Source: Pseudomonas sp. SID14000
Lineage (GTDB): Bacteria; Pseudomonadota; Gammaproteobacteria; Pseudomonadales; Pseudomonadaceae
Assembly: GCF_002165135.1 (NCBI RefSeq)
Contig: NZ_NFZQ01000021.1
Span: forward strand, 1-58,382
Reading direction: 5' to 3'
DNA: 58,382 nt
Below are positions 37,679 to 46,928 of this stretch, piece by piece. The notes below the pieces were generated by a model. It did not search any database and was not told where the DNA came from. It worked only from the letters and a program-made list of their open reading frames with translations. A program made the position numbers and the translations under genes. The first letter of the stretch is position 1, and the number at the start of each line of letters is the position of its first letter.

Positions 37679-38251
37679 TCACTGTTCCATCATCTCCGGG
37701 TCCATCACCGGCATTTTCGGCGTACCCGGTGGCGTCACCTTCAGCAGCACCGCCAGGTGCCCGCCGTCGAGGAAGGTCAGCTGGCCGCCCTTGACGTTGC
37801 TGTTGCTCTGCTTGAACTGCTCGCTTTGCAGCACGCTGCCGTTGCCGTCCAGCTGGTTGACCCAGAAGTTGGCCTCGACCGCGATGAAGCGGCCCTCGGC
37901 GATGCTCAGGTTGCCTTCGATGGGGAAGTGGCCGAACTGCTCGGCACCTTCGCCCAGGGCGATGCGGCTGGGCTCGCTGCCCACTTGCTGCTGCCAGGCC
38001 TTGTGCAGCAATACGGTGTAGTCGGCGGTGGCTTCCAGGCGGGTGGCTTCGTCTTCCAGCGCCAGGCGGCGCTCGGCGGCCTTCTCCAGACGTGGAGCAC
38101 CGGCGCTCCAGTCTTCGGGAGCAAACGGGCTGGTGAAGGCGGGCACGCTGTTCTGCCGCACCAGGATCATTTCTACCTGATACAGGCCTTCGGCGAAGGC
38201 GGCCGGGGCGAATAGCGCCAGCAGCAGGGTCAGGCAACGGATGGCACGCAT
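37679..38251 (-). CDS. CsiV-family exported protein
   Basis: 190 aa. The signal peptide ends near residue 20 (PAAFA-EGLYQVE). The mature part YQVEMILVRQNSV followed by coiled and beta segments fits the CsiV family, whose Vibrio cholerae member binds peptidoglycan and helps sense D-amino acid stress. AAGGAAG precedes the ATG. It is nine bases after mfd and four before the helicase gene, so it is in an operon with DNA-repair functions despite being periplasmic. The role in Pseudomonas is unknown. Confidence 0.82.
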   Translation of the reverse strand: MRAIRCLTLLLALFAPAAFAEGLYQVEMILVRQNSVPAFTSPFAPEDWSAGAPRLEKAAERRLALEDEATRLEATADYTVLLHKAWQQQVGSEPSRIALGEGAEQFGHFPIEGNLSIAEGRFIAVEANFWVNQLDGNGSVLQSEQFKQSNSNVKGGQLTFLDGGHLAVLLKVTPPGTPKMPVMDPEMMEQ

Positions 38252-38260
38252 GGGTCTTCC

Positions 38261-41200
38261 TTAGGCAGGCTGTGGGGTCAGGCGCTCGAACAGCGCCTCC
38301 AGGGTATTGAAACGTTCGTCGGGGCGTTCCATAGGCACCAGGAAGCGGAACTGGGTGGCGCCTTCGAACTTGTAGCGTTTGGGCTGGCCCTGGATCAGCT
38401 TGATCAGGGTCAGCGGGTCGACCGGGGTCTCGGCCTCGAACTCGAGCTTGCCGCCGTTGGGGCCGGCGTCGACTTTCTTGATGCCGAGCTTTTCCGCTTG
38501 CAGCTTGAGCGAGGTCAGGCGCATCAGGTTCTTGGTCGGCTCGGGCAGCAGGCCGAAGCGGTCGATCATCTCGACCTGCAGGTCCTTGAGGCCTTCTTCG
38601 TCGGCGGCCGAGGCAATGCGCTTGTACAGGATCAGCCGCGCATGCACGTCTGGCAGGTAGTCCTCGGGGATCAGTGCCGGCAGGCGCAGGTTGATCTCCG
38701 GACCACCGCCCAGCGGCTGCTCGAGGTTCGGCTGGGTGCCCTTGCGGATCGCCTTGACCGCGCGCTCGAGCATTTCCATATAAAGGGTAAAGCCCACCGC
38801 CTGAATCTGCCCGCTCTGGCCTTCGCCCAGCAGCTCGCCGGCACCGCGAATCTCCAGGTCGTTGGTGGCCAGCACGAAGCCTGCACCGAGGTCCTGGGTG
38901 TTGGCGATCGCCTCCAGGCGTTTTTCGGCGTCGGCACTGACCTTCTGCCGGGTTGGCGTCAGCAGATAGGCGTAGGCCTGGTGGTGGCTGCGCCCCACCC
39001 GACCGCGCAACTGGTGCAGCTGGGCCAGGCCGAACTTGTCGGCGCGTTCGATGACGATGGTGTTGGCACTGGGCACGTCGATGCCGGTTTCGATGATGGT
39101 CGAGGCCACCAGCACGTTGAAGCGCTTGTGGTAGAAGTCGCTCATCACCTGTTCCAGCTCGCGCTCGCGCATCTGCCCATGGCCGATGCCGATGCGCGCC
39201 TCGGGCACCAGTTCGGCAAGGTCGGCCGCGCATTTCTCGATGGTTTTTACATCGTTGTGCAGGTAGTACACCTGGCCACCGCGCAGCAGCTCACGCAGCA
39301 GCGCCTCCTTGACCGTGCTCTTGTTCTGTTCCATGACGAAGGTGCGTACCGACAAGCGACGTGCCGGCGGCGTGGCGATGATCGACAGGTCGCGCATGCC
39401 CGCTACCGCCATGTTCAGCGTACGCGGGATCGGCGTGGCGGTGAGGGTGAGGATGTCCACCTCGCTGCGCAGGGCCTTGAGCTGTTCCTTCTGGCGCACG
39501 CCAAAGCGGTGCTCTTCGTCGATGATGGCCAGGCCCAGGTCCTTGAAACGCACATCGTCCTGCAGCAGCTTGTGGGTGCCGATGAGGATGTCGATCTTGC
39601 CTTCGGCCAGATCGGCGGCGGCGTTGGCCACTTCCTTGGCCGACTTGAAGCGGCTCATCACCTCCACGGTCACTGGCCAGTCGGCGAAGCGATCGCGGAA
39701 ACTGTTGTAGTGCTGCTGGGCGAGCAGGGTGGTGGGCACCAGCACGGCCACCTGGCGGCCGCTGTGCACGGCGATGAACGCCGCGCGCATGGCCACTTCG
39801 GTCTTACCGAAGCCGACGTCGCCGCATACCAGGCGGTCCATAGGTTTGGGCGCCAGCATGTCGGTGCGCACGGCCTCGATGGCAGCCTGCTGGTCCGGGG
39901 TTTCCTCGAACGGGAAGCCGGCGCTGAAGGTGGCGTAGTCGGCGGACGGGTCGGCAAACGCATAGCCCTTGCGCGCGGCGCGGCGGGCATAGATGTCGAG
40001 CAGTTCGGCAGCCACGTCGCGCACCTGTTCGGCGGCCTTGCGCTTGGCCTTCTGCCAGGCCTCCGAGCCTAGCCGGTGCAGGGGTGCCAGGGCATCGTCG
40101 CTGCCCGTGTAGCGGGCAATCAGGTGCAGGTTGGCCACCGGCACGTACAGTTTGGCGCCCTCGGCGTATTCCAGGGTGAGGAATTCGGCGGCCTGGCCAT
40201 CGATTTCCAGGGTGGCCAGGCCCAGGTAGCGGCCCACGCCATGGTCGATGTGCACCACCGGTGCGCCTTCGCGCAGCTCGGTGAGGTTCTTGATCACCGC
40301 GTCGTTGGCGGCTTCGCCGCGTTTGTCGCGGCGGCGGCGCTGCATGACCCGCTGGCCGAACAGCGGGCTTTCGGCAACCAGGGCGATGGCCGGATCGTCC
40401 AGCAGCAGGCCGTCGTCCAGCGGAGCGATGGTGATCGCCAGGCGCTCGCTGCCGGTGATGAAGTCGGCCCAGCCGTCGACGGTGTGCGGGCGCAGTTTCA
40501 GCCGTTCGAGCAGCTCCAGCAGTACTTCGCGACGTCCCGCCGATTCGGCGGTGAACAGCACGCGGCCGGGGAACTGGTCGAGGAAGTTGGCCAGTTCAGC
40601 CAAGGGCTGGTTGGCCTTGGCCTCGATTGCCAGGTTGGGCAGGGCGCGTGCGGGGAGGCGCTCGCGGCCCACGCCCGGGTCGAGGTCTTCGCTGCTGACC
40701 ACCACCCGTGGCCATTGCTTGAGCCTGGCGAAGCAGTCTTCCACTGGCAGGAACAGCTCGGCTGGCGGCAGCAGCGGCCGGCTCAGGTCGCCACGGCGGT
40801 CTTCATAACGCCCGCGCACGTCGTTCCAGAAGTGTTCGGCGGCCTGTTCCACGCCGGGTAGCGAGAACACCTGGGTGTCGGCCGGCAGGTAGTCGAACAG
40901 GGTCGAGGTTTCTTCGAAGAACAGCGGTAGGTAGTACTCGATGCCGGCGGGGATGATGCCGCTGGCCAAATCCTGGAAGATCGCGCTGCGGCGGAAGTCG
41001 ACGTCGAAGCGTTCGCGGAAGCGCGCCTTGAAGCGGGTGACTTCCTCTTTCTGCATCGGGAACTCGCGCGCCGGCAGCAGGCGCACCGAATCGACCTTGT
41101 CGATCGAGCGCTGGGTCTCGGGGTCGAAAGTGCGCAGCGTCTCGATCTCGTCATCGAACAGGTCGATGCGGTAGGGCAGTTTGCTGCCCATCGGGAACAG

Positions 41201-41710
41201 GTCGATCAGTGCGCCGCGTACGGCGAACTCGCCATGCTCGTAGACGGTGTCGACGCAGCGATAGCCACTGGCTTCCAGGCGTGTGCGCATCTGCTCCACG
41301 TCGATGGTCTGGCCCACATCCAGCACCAGGCTGCTGCCCAGCAGGAAACGGGTCGGCGCCAGGCGGTGCAGGGCGGTGGTGACCGGCACCACGAGGATGC
41401 CGTGGCTCAGCTCCGGCAGGCGGTAGAGGCTGGCGATGCGCTGGGAAATGATGTCCTGGTGCGGCGAGAACAGGTCGTAGGGCAGGGTTTCCCAATCGGG
41501 GAACGGCAGTACCGGCAGGTCCGGGGCAAAGAAACGAAGTTCCTGTTCCAGACGATCGGCTGCCTGGCTGTCGGCAGTCAGCAGCAAAGTGAAGCGGCCC
41601 GCGCTGCTGGCGGCCTCGGCGATGGCCAGGCTGAGGGCGGCACCGGGTAGATTGCCCCAGGTTTGTTTGCCGGCCGTGGCCGACATTTGCGGTAGGCGCA
41701 GAACTGACAC
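38261..41710 (-). CDS. mfd: Transcription-repair coupling factor Mfd
   Basis: Displaces stalled RNA polymerase and recruits UvrA. 1149 aa with a GTG start at 41710, equal to the E. coli length. Order: UvrB-like domain (about 20-330), polymerase-interacting domain around VHIDHGVGRYLGLATLEIDG (about 480-545), RecG-like translocase with Walker A GDVGFGKTEVAM (about 625), DEEHRFGVRQKE (about 730), TATPIPRTLNMA and RGRVGRSHHQAYAYLL, and the C-terminal autoinhibitory TRCF domain. GTG at 41722 is an alternative; TTGGAG serves 41710 better. Operon with csiV and the helicase, divergent from gapdh. Confidence 0.96.
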   Translation of the reverse strand: MSVLRLPQMSATAGKQTWGNLPGAALSLAIAEAASSAGRFTLLLTADSQAADRLEQELRFFAPDLPVLPFPDWETLPYDLFSPHQDIISQRIASLYRLPELSHGILVVPVTTALHRLAPTRFLLGSSLVLDVGQTIDVEQMRTRLEASGYRCVDTVYEHGEFAVRGALIDLFPMGSKLPYRIDLFDDEIETLRTFDPETQRSIDKVDSVRLLPAREFPMQKEEVTRFKARFRERFDVDFRRSAIFQDLASGIIPAGIEYYLPLFFEETSTLFDYLPADTQVFSLPGVEQAAEHFWNDVRGRYEDRRGDLSRPLLPPAELFLPVEDCFARLKQWPRVVVSSEDLDPGVGRERLPARALPNLAIEAKANQPLAELANFLDQFPGRVLFTAESAGRREVLLELLERLKLRPHTVDGWADFITGSERLAITIAPLDDGLLLDDPAIALVAESPLFGQRVMQRRRRDKRGEAANDAVIKNLTELREGAPVVHIDHGVGRYLGLATLEIDGQAAEFLTLEYAEGAKLYVPVANLHLIARYTGSDDALAPLHRLGSEAWQKAKRKAAEQVRDVAAELLDIYARRAARKGYAFADPSADYATFSAGFPFEETPDQQAAIEAVRTDMLAPKPMDRLVCGDVGFGKTEVAMRAAFIAVHSGRQVAVLVPTTLLAQQHYNSFRDRFADWPVTVEVMSRFKSAKEVANAAADLAEGKIDILIGTHKLLQDDVRFKDLGLAIIDEEHRFGVRQKEQLKALRSEVDILTLTATPIPRTLNMAVAGMRDLSIIATPPARRLSVRTFVMEQNKSTVKEALLRELLRGGQVYYLHNDVKTIEKCAADLAELVPEARIGIGHGQMRERELEQVMSDFYHKRFNVLVASTIIETGIDVPSANTIVIERADKFGLAQLHQLRGRVGRSHHQAYAYLLTPTRQKVSADAEKRLEAIANTQDLGAGFVLATNDLEIRGAGELLGEGQSGQIQAVGFTLYMEMLERAVKAIRKGTQPNLEQPLGGGPEINLRLPALIPEDYLPDVHARLILYKRIASAADEEGLKDLQVEMIDRFGLLPEPTKNLMRLTSLKLQAEKLGIKKVDAGPNGGKLEFEAETPVDPLTLIKLIQGQPKRYKFEGATQFRFLVPMERPDERFNTLEALFERLTPQPA

Positions 41711-41892
41711 GGGAGATTGCACTCCAAGCGTTGCGGCAAAGAGATCGATTGTACCGGTGACGATGCCGGCTGTCAGGTTCGAAAGGGCATGAACGCTGGC
41801 TTGCGTGGCCGCGACAGGCGCTCATTGCCGGTTACGCGTTGGGGCGTCATAATGTAGCCCCTTTTTTCTGTCCCTACATGTGGAAGGTTCCC

Positions 41893-43341
41893 GTGACTCA
41901 GAAGCCCGACCAGTGTCTTGGTGAGTGGATTGATCGTGAAGCCCTGGCTGAAGCGATGATCCCGCTTATCGGTCAGCTCTACCGCAACAACAATGTGGTG
42001 AGCTCGATTTATGGCCGTAGCCTGATCAACCGTTCGGTTATCTCGATCCTCAAGGCGCACCGCTTTGCGCGTCATCGTCAAGCCGACGAAACCGAACTGT
42101 CCGTCCACGAGACATTCCCCCTGCTCAAGGCCATGAGCGAGCTGAAACTGGGCGCCGCTTCGGTCGACCTGGGCAAGCTGGCCAACAAGTTCAAGCAGGA
42201 AGGCAATGGCCGTACTGCCGAGCAGTTCGTCCGTGAAGAACTGGCCGAGGTGGTTGGCCAGCAGAACGCTTCGGCGCGCAAAGGCACTGACGTTGTCCTG
42301 TACGGCTTCGGCCGCATCGGCCGCCTGCTGGCACGCATCCTGATCGAGAAGACCGGTGGTGGCGACGGCCTGCGCCTGCGCGCCATCGTCGTGCGCAAAG
42401 GCGCCGAGAACGACCTGGTCAAGCGTGCCAGCCTGCTGCGCCGTGACTCGGTGCACGGCCCGTTCGATGGCACCATCACCATCGACGAAGCCAACAACAC
42501 CATCACCGCCAACGGCAACCTGATCCAGGTTATCTACGCCAAGAGCCCGAGCGAAGTCGACTACACCCAGTACGGCATCGAAAACGCGCTGATCGTCGAC
42601 AACACCGGTGTATGGCGTGATGCCGATGGCCTGGGCCAGCACCTGGCCTGCCCGGGCGCTGCCCGTGTCATCCTCACCGCACCTGGCAAGGGCGCGCTGA
42701 AGAACATCGTGCACGGCATCAACCACGGTGACATCGCTGCCGATGACAAGATCATCTCGGCCGCTTCCTGCACCACCAACGCCATCGTGCCGGTGCTCAA
42801 GGCCATCAACGACCAGTACGGCATCGTCAACGGCCATGTCGAAACCGTTCACTCGTTCACCAACGACCAGAACCTGATCGACAACTTCCACAAGGGCAGC
42901 CGCCGTGGCCGTGCCGCGCCGCTGAACATGGTCATCACCGAAACCGGCGCCGCCACTGCTGCCGCCAAGGCACTGCCAGTGCTCAAGGGCAAGCTGACCG
43001 GCAACGCCATTCGCGTACCGACGCCGAACGTTTCGATGGCCATCCTCAACCTGAACCTCGAGAAGGCCACCAGCCGCGACGAGATCAACGAGTACCTGCG
43101 CCAGACCGCCATGCACTCGGAACTGCACAAGCAGATCGATTACGTCAGCTCGCAGGAAGTGGTTTCGACCGACTTCGTAGGTTCCCGCCACGCCGGTGTG
43201 GTTGACGCCGAAGCGACCATCGCCAACGACAACCGCGTTGTTCTGTACGTCTGGTACGACAACGAATTCGGTTACAGCTGCCAGGTGGTTCGCGTGATGG
43301 AAGAGATGGCCGGTGTGAACCCGCCAGCGTTTCCACGCTGA
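41893..43341 (+). CDS. gap: Glyceraldehyde-3-phosphate dehydrogenase, long form
   Basis: 482 aa, about 130-150 longer than ordinary GapA because of an N-terminal extension (residues 1-130, WIDREALAEAMIPLIGQLYR, Lys/Arg-rich). Then comes the NAD-binding GFGRIGRLLA (from about 138) and catalytic Cys293 in SAASCTTNAIVP, with VHSFTNDQNLIDN and WYDNEFGYSCQ. All core catalytic parts are present. GGAAGG sits five bases before the GTG at 41893, while the ATG at 41878 (adding five residues) has no such site. Pseudomonads carry several gap genes with different roles; this long form may be the gluconeogenic one, which is inference. Confidence 0.93.
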   Translation: MTQKPDQCLGEWIDREALAEAMIPLIGQLYRNNNVVSSIYGRSLINRSVISILKAHRFARHRQADETELSVHETFPLLKAMSELKLGAASVDLGKLANKFKQEGNGRTAEQFVREELAEVVGQQNASARKGTDVVLYGFGRIGRLLARILIEKTGGGDGLRLRAIVVRKGAENDLVKRASLLRRDSVHGPFDGTITIDEANNTITANGNLIQVIYAKSPSEVDYTQYGIENALIVDNTGVWRDADGLGQHLACPGAARVILTAPGKGALKNIVHGINHGDIAADDKIISAASCTTNAIVPVLKAINDQYGIVNGHVETVHSFTNDQNLIDNFHKGSRRGRAAPLNMVITETGAATAAAKALPVLKGKLTGNAIRVPTPNVSMAILNLNLEKATSRDEINEYLRQTAMHSELHKQIDYVSSQEVVSTDFVGSRHAGVVDAEATIANDNRVVLYVWYDNEFGYSCQVVRVMEEMAGVNPPAFPR

Positions 43342-43359
43342 TACGCTTGTAAGGCAATG

Positions 43360-43392
43360 AAAAAACGGGAACCTTCGGGTTCCCGTTTTTTT
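43360..43392 (+). terminator. Rho-independent terminator of gapdh
   Basis: Stem AAAAAACGGGAACC (43360-43373), TTCG tetraloop, GGTTCCCGTTTTTT. Very strong, and followed by a REP pair. Confidence 0.95.
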
Positions 43393-43409
43393 ATCCAGAA
43401 TTTTTGTTG

Positions 43410-43518
43410 CCTGTGCCGGCCTCTTCGCGGGTAAACCCGCTCCCACAGGGGCGCTTCGTCCTTGAGGGCGGTGGTAAACCTGTGGAAGCGGGTTTACCCG
43501 CGAAGAGGCCGGCACAGG
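43410..43518. repeat. REP pair, GGGTAAACCCGC class
   Basis: Inverted pair between gapdh and apbE, ending only 18 bases before the apbE start. The second unit has one changed base (GTGGAAGCGGG). Confidence 0.9.
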
Positions 43519-43536
43519 CAACCGAGAACCCGAACC

Positions 43537-44535
43537 TTGCGCACTGCCTTGCTGTTCATCCTCATGCTGCTCACCGCCTGCAACCAGCCTCCCACCCTGG
43601 AGCGCCTGGGCGGCCCGACCATGGGCAGCAGCTATAGCATCCAGTACGTCCGCGAGCCCGGTGGGCCGGCGCCGGCCCAAGTGCAGGCGGCTGTCGAAAG
43701 CATCCTGCACGGCATCGACCAGCACTACTCGACCTACCGCGGCGACTCTACCGTCAGCCGCTTCAACCAGTTGCCCGCCAACCAGTGCCTGGTCCTGCCG
43801 CCCGACATGCTCGAACTGGTCAGCCTTGGTCAGCACCTGGCCGAGCAGAGTGATGGCGCCTTCGACCTCACCGTCGAACCCTTGCTCGACCTGTGGGGCT
43901 TCGGCCCCCAGGCCCGTCACGAGCAGGTGCCCGACCCGTTGGCTCTGGCCCAGGCACGCCGGCGTGTGGGTTACCGGCACTTGCACATCGACGGCCAGGC
44001 CCTGTGCAAGGACGCCCCGGTACAGCTCGACTTCAACAGCCTCGCCGCAGGCCATGCGGTCGACCTTGTTGCCGCTCGCCTGCAGGCCATGGGCGTGGCC
44101 AACTTCGTTGTCGAAGCCACCGGCGAGCTCAAGGCCGTCGGCCACAAACCCGATGGCAGCCCTTGGCGCATCGCCCTGGAGTTGCCGCGCGAAGACCGCC
44201 AGATCGCCCGCCAGATCATCCCGGTAAATGGCCTTTCAGTATCAACCTCGGGTGACTATCGGCACTATTTCGAGGAGAATGGCCGGCGCTATTCGCATAC
44301 CTTCGATGCCCGTCTTGGGCGCCCGGTGCAGCACGACCTGGCCGCGGTCACCGTGCTCGATGCCTCGGCGCTGCAGGCCGACGGCTATTCGACGCTACTG
44401 TTGATCCTCGGCCCGGAACGTGGCTGGGATTTTGCCGTGGCGCATGGCTTGGCCGCGGTATTGGTGACTCGGGCCGTGGGTGGCTTCGTCTCTCGAGCTA
44501 CGCCCGCCTTCGAACGGGCAGTGAAAGGCGAGTGA
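43537..44535 (+). CDS. apbE: FAD:protein FMN transferase ApbE (lipoprotein)
   Basis: Attaches FMN by phosphodiester link to Thr of NqrB/NqrC or RnfD/RnfG in the periplasm. 332 aa from a TTG start at 43537: MRTALLFILMLLTAC is a clear lipoprotein signal. Family motifs: MGSSYSIQYV, STYRGDSTVSRFN, LDFNSLAAGHAVDLV, and the FAD/metal-binding SGDYRHYFEENGRRYSH with DARLGRP. The upstream ATG at 43462 lies inside the REP and its residues are only REP translation. In P. aeruginosa apbE lies beside nqr genes; here nqr is absent between gapdh and sthA. Confidence 0.9.
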   Translation: MRTALLFILMLLTACNQPPTLERLGGPTMGSSYSIQYVREPGGPAPAQVQAAVESILHGIDQHYSTYRGDSTVSRFNQLPANQCLVLPPDMLELVSLGQHLAEQSDGAFDLTVEPLLDLWGFGPQARHEQVPDPLALAQARRRVGYRHLHIDGQALCKDAPVQLDFNSLAAGHAVDLVAARLQAMGVANFVVEATGELKAVGHKPDGSPWRIALELPREDRQIARQIIPVNGLSVSTSGDYRHYFEENGRRYSHTFDARLGRPVQHDLAAVTVLDASALQADGYSTLLLILGPERGWDFAVAHGLAAVLVTRAVGGFVSRATPAFERAVKGE

Positions 44536-44737
44536 AAGCACAAGCAGGGATGATCGCCGCCAGGGAATGGTTCACACATGTAGTGCGGGCAAAATTGGCT
44601 TACGACGCGACCAAGGGTTAATGTGCGCGGCGTTCACGCTTGATTAGACTGCACCCGAATTTTCTCATGACGCCCCGGCGGCATGATCGCGCCCCGCGAG
44701 CGACCGTGGCTTGCGGGCCAGTTCTGAAGGAGTACGC

Positions 44738-46132
44738 ATGGCTGTCTACAACTACGACGTAGTGGTGCTGGGTTCCGGCCCGGCCGGAGAAGGTGCGGCA
44801 ATGAACGCCGCCAAAGCAGGGCGCAAGGTGGCGATGGTCGATAGCCGTCGTCAGGTCGGGGGCAACTGCACCCACCTGGGCACCATCCCGTCCAAGGCAC
44901 TGCGTCATTCGGTGCGGCAGATCATGCAGTTCAACACCAACCCGATGTTCCGTGCCATTGGTGAGCCGCGCTGGTTCTCGTTCCCGGACGTGCTGAAAAG
45001 CGCCGAGAAGGTCATCGCCAAGCAGGTGGCGTCGCGCACCGGCTATTACGCACGCAATCGCGTGGATGTGTTCGTCGGCACCGGCAGCTTCGCCGACGAG
45101 CAAACCATCGAAGTGGTCTGCCCGAACGGTGTGGTGGAAAAGCTCAACGCCAAGCACATCATCATCGCGACCGGCTCGCGCCCGTACCGCCCGGCCGACA
45201 TCGATTTCCACCACCCGCGTGTCTACGACAGCGACACTATCCTCAGCCTCAGCCACACACCGCGCAAGCTGATCGTGTACGGTGCCGGGGTGATCGGTTG
45301 CGAGTACGCCTCGATCTTCAGCGGCCTGGGCGTGCTGGTGGAGCTGGTGGATAACCGTGGCCAGTTGCTGAGCTTCCTGGACTCGGAGATCTCCCAGGCA
45401 CTGAGCTATCACTTCAGCAACAACAACATCACCGTGCGCCACAACGAAGATTACGAGCGCGTCGAAGGCCTGGACAACGGGGTGATCCTGCACCTGAAGT
45501 CGGGCAAGAAAATCAAGGCTGACGCCTTGCTGTGGTGCAACGGCCGTACCGGCAACACCGACAAGCTGGGCCTGGAAAACATCGGCATCAAGGTTAACAG
45601 CCGTGGCCAGATCGAGGTCGACGAGGCCTATCGCACTAGCGTGCCGAACATCTATGGCGCTGGCGATGTGATTGGCTGGCCAAGCCTGGCCAGTGCTGCC
45701 CATGACCAGGGCCGTTCCGCAGCCGGCAGCATCGTCGACAATGGCAGCTGGCGCTTCGTCAACGACGTGCCGACTGGTATCTACACCATTCCGGAGATCA
45801 GCTCGATCGGCAAGAACGAGCAGGAACTGACCCAGGCCAAGGTGCCGTACGAAGTGGGCAAAGCCTTCTTCAAGAGCATGGCCCGGGCGCAAATCGCCGG
45901 TGAGCCGCAAGGCATGCTGAAGATCCTGTTCCACCGCGAAACCCTGGAAGTGCTGGGCGTACACTGCTTCGGCTACCAGGCTTCGGAAATCGTCCACATC
46001 GGCCAGGCGGTGATGAACCAGCCGGGCGAGCTGAACAACCTGAAGTACTTCGTCAACACCACATTCAACTACCCGACCATGGCCGAAGCCTATCGGGTAG
46101 CAGCCTACGATGGCCTGAACCGGCTTTTTTGA
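44738..46132 (+). CDS. sthA: Soluble pyridine nucleotide transhydrogenase SthA
   Basis: FAD enzyme exchanging electrons between NADPH and NAD; cytoplasmic. 464 aa, the family length. FAD motif VVVLGSGPAGEGAAMNAA (from about residue 7), then GNCTHLGTIPSKALRH, where the usual disulfide partner Cys is replaced by Thr as in all SthA. NAD domain VYGAGVIGCEYASIFSGLG, FAD tail IYGAGDVIGWPSLAS, and dimerisation domain. AAGGAG precedes the ATG at 44738. A 10-bp hairpin follows the stop. Confidence 0.96.
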   Translation: MAVYNYDVVVLGSGPAGEGAAMNAAKAGRKVAMVDSRRQVGGNCTHLGTIPSKALRHSVRQIMQFNTNPMFRAIGEPRWFSFPDVLKSAEKVIAKQVASRTGYYARNRVDVFVGTGSFADEQTIEVVCPNGVVEKLNAKHIIIATGSRPYRPADIDFHHPRVYDSDTILSLSHTPRKLIVYGAGVIGCEYASIFSGLGVLVELVDNRGQLLSFLDSEISQALSYHFSNNNITVRHNEDYERVEGLDNGVILHLKSGKKIKADALLWCNGRTGNTDKLGLENIGIKVNSRGQIEVDEAYRTSVPNIYGAGDVIGWPSLASAAHDQGRSAAGSIVDNGSWRFVNDVPTGIYTIPEISSIGKNEQELTQAKVPYEVGKAFFKSMARAQIAGEPQGMLKILFHRETLEVLGVHCFGYQASEIVHIGQAVMNQPGELNNLKYFVNTTFNYPTMAEAYRVAAYDGLNRLF

Positions 46133-46136
46133 GCGG

Positions 46137-46165
46137 CTCCGACCGGTGGCCTGAGCCGGTCGGAG
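46137..46165. terminator. Hairpin between sthA and glpQ
   Basis: CTCCGACCGG (46137-46146) pairs with CCGGTCGGAG (46156-46165), 9-base loop, between convergent genes. No T-run, so termination is likely but not certain. Confidence 0.6.
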
Positions 46166-46174
46166 AGACCGATT

Positions 46175-46897
46175 TCAACCCTGCCCGAGGGTGGTCCTGG
46201 CCAAACCGGGAAAGTCTGTAATCAGGCTGTCCACACCAAAGTCAGCGAGCCGGCGCATCAGTGCCGGTTCGTTGACCGTCCACACCGACACGTGCAAACC
46301 CTGGGCCTGTGCCTTGAGCAGGCGCTCCGGGGTGCACAGTGTCCAGTTCAATGCCAGCAGCTCGCAACCATAGTTCTGGGCCACCTTCAACGGGTCGAGC
46401 CAGGCGTATTCGGCTACCAGCCCGCGTTTGACGTCCGGTACCAGTTCCAGGGCGGCACCCAGCACTTCGCGTGAGCTGGAGGTGATGGTCACCTTGTCCA
46501 GCAGCCCGTATTGCTGAGCCAGTTCGCGGATTGCCAGCACCATGGTGGCGGCGCGGGTGCGCGAGGCGCTCTTGACCTCCAGTTGCCAATGCTCGAACGG
46601 GCACTTCTGGAACAGTTCTTCCAGTCTCGGGATCGGGCAGGGCTGGACATGGCCCGGGCCGCCTTTGCGGGCATCGATCTTGACCAGGTCGGCGGCCGAG
46701 TGCTCGACCACCTTGCCGCGTTTGCCGGTGGTGCGCTTGAGGGTGGGGTCGTGGATCACCATCAGCTCGTTGTCGGCTGACAGGTGCAGGTCCAGCTCGC
46801 AGCGGGTCACGCCATGGGCGAGGCATTGCTGGAAGCTCTTCAGGGTATTCTCGGGCGCTTCGCCCTTGGCGCCGCGGTGGCCGTAGATCAGGGTCAC
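46175..46897 (-). CDS. glpQ: Glycerophosphodiester phosphodiesterase
   Basis: 240-aa cytoplasmic-type GDPD that hydrolyses glycerophosphodiesters to glycerol-3-phosphate. It has no signal peptide, so it resembles UgpQ more than periplasmic GlpQ. Catalytic motif HRGAKGEAPENTLKSF (His7, Arg8, Glu14), then ELDLHLSADNELMVIHD with the metal Glu/Asp and second His, and a C-terminal VWTVNEPALMRRLADFGVDS. It starts with GTG behind GAAGGAA. 31 bases downstream of the PilZ gene and probably co-transcribed. Confidence 0.92.
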   Translation of the reverse strand: MTLIYGHRGAKGEAPENTLKSFQQCLAHGVTRCELDLHLSADNELMVIHDPTLKRTTGKRGKVVEHSAADLVKIDARKGGPGHVQPCPIPRLEELFQKCPFEHWQLEVKSASRTRAATMVLAIRELAQQYGLLDKVTITSSSREVLGAALELVPDVKRGLVAEYAWLDPLKVAQNYGCELLALNWTLCTPERLLKAQAQGLHVSVWTVNEPALMRRLADFGVDSLITDFPGLARTTLGQG

Positions 46898-46928
46898 GTT
46901 CGTTCCTTCAAATCAGAGAAAAATGGGC

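Noticed and set aside
43462..43536. ATG start for apbE 75 bases upstream
   Set aside because: These codons lie in the REP; the lipoprotein signal begins at the TTG at 43537.
44640..44668. Promoter TTGATT-N17-TCTCAT for sthA
   Set aside because: The -10 match is too poor to claim.
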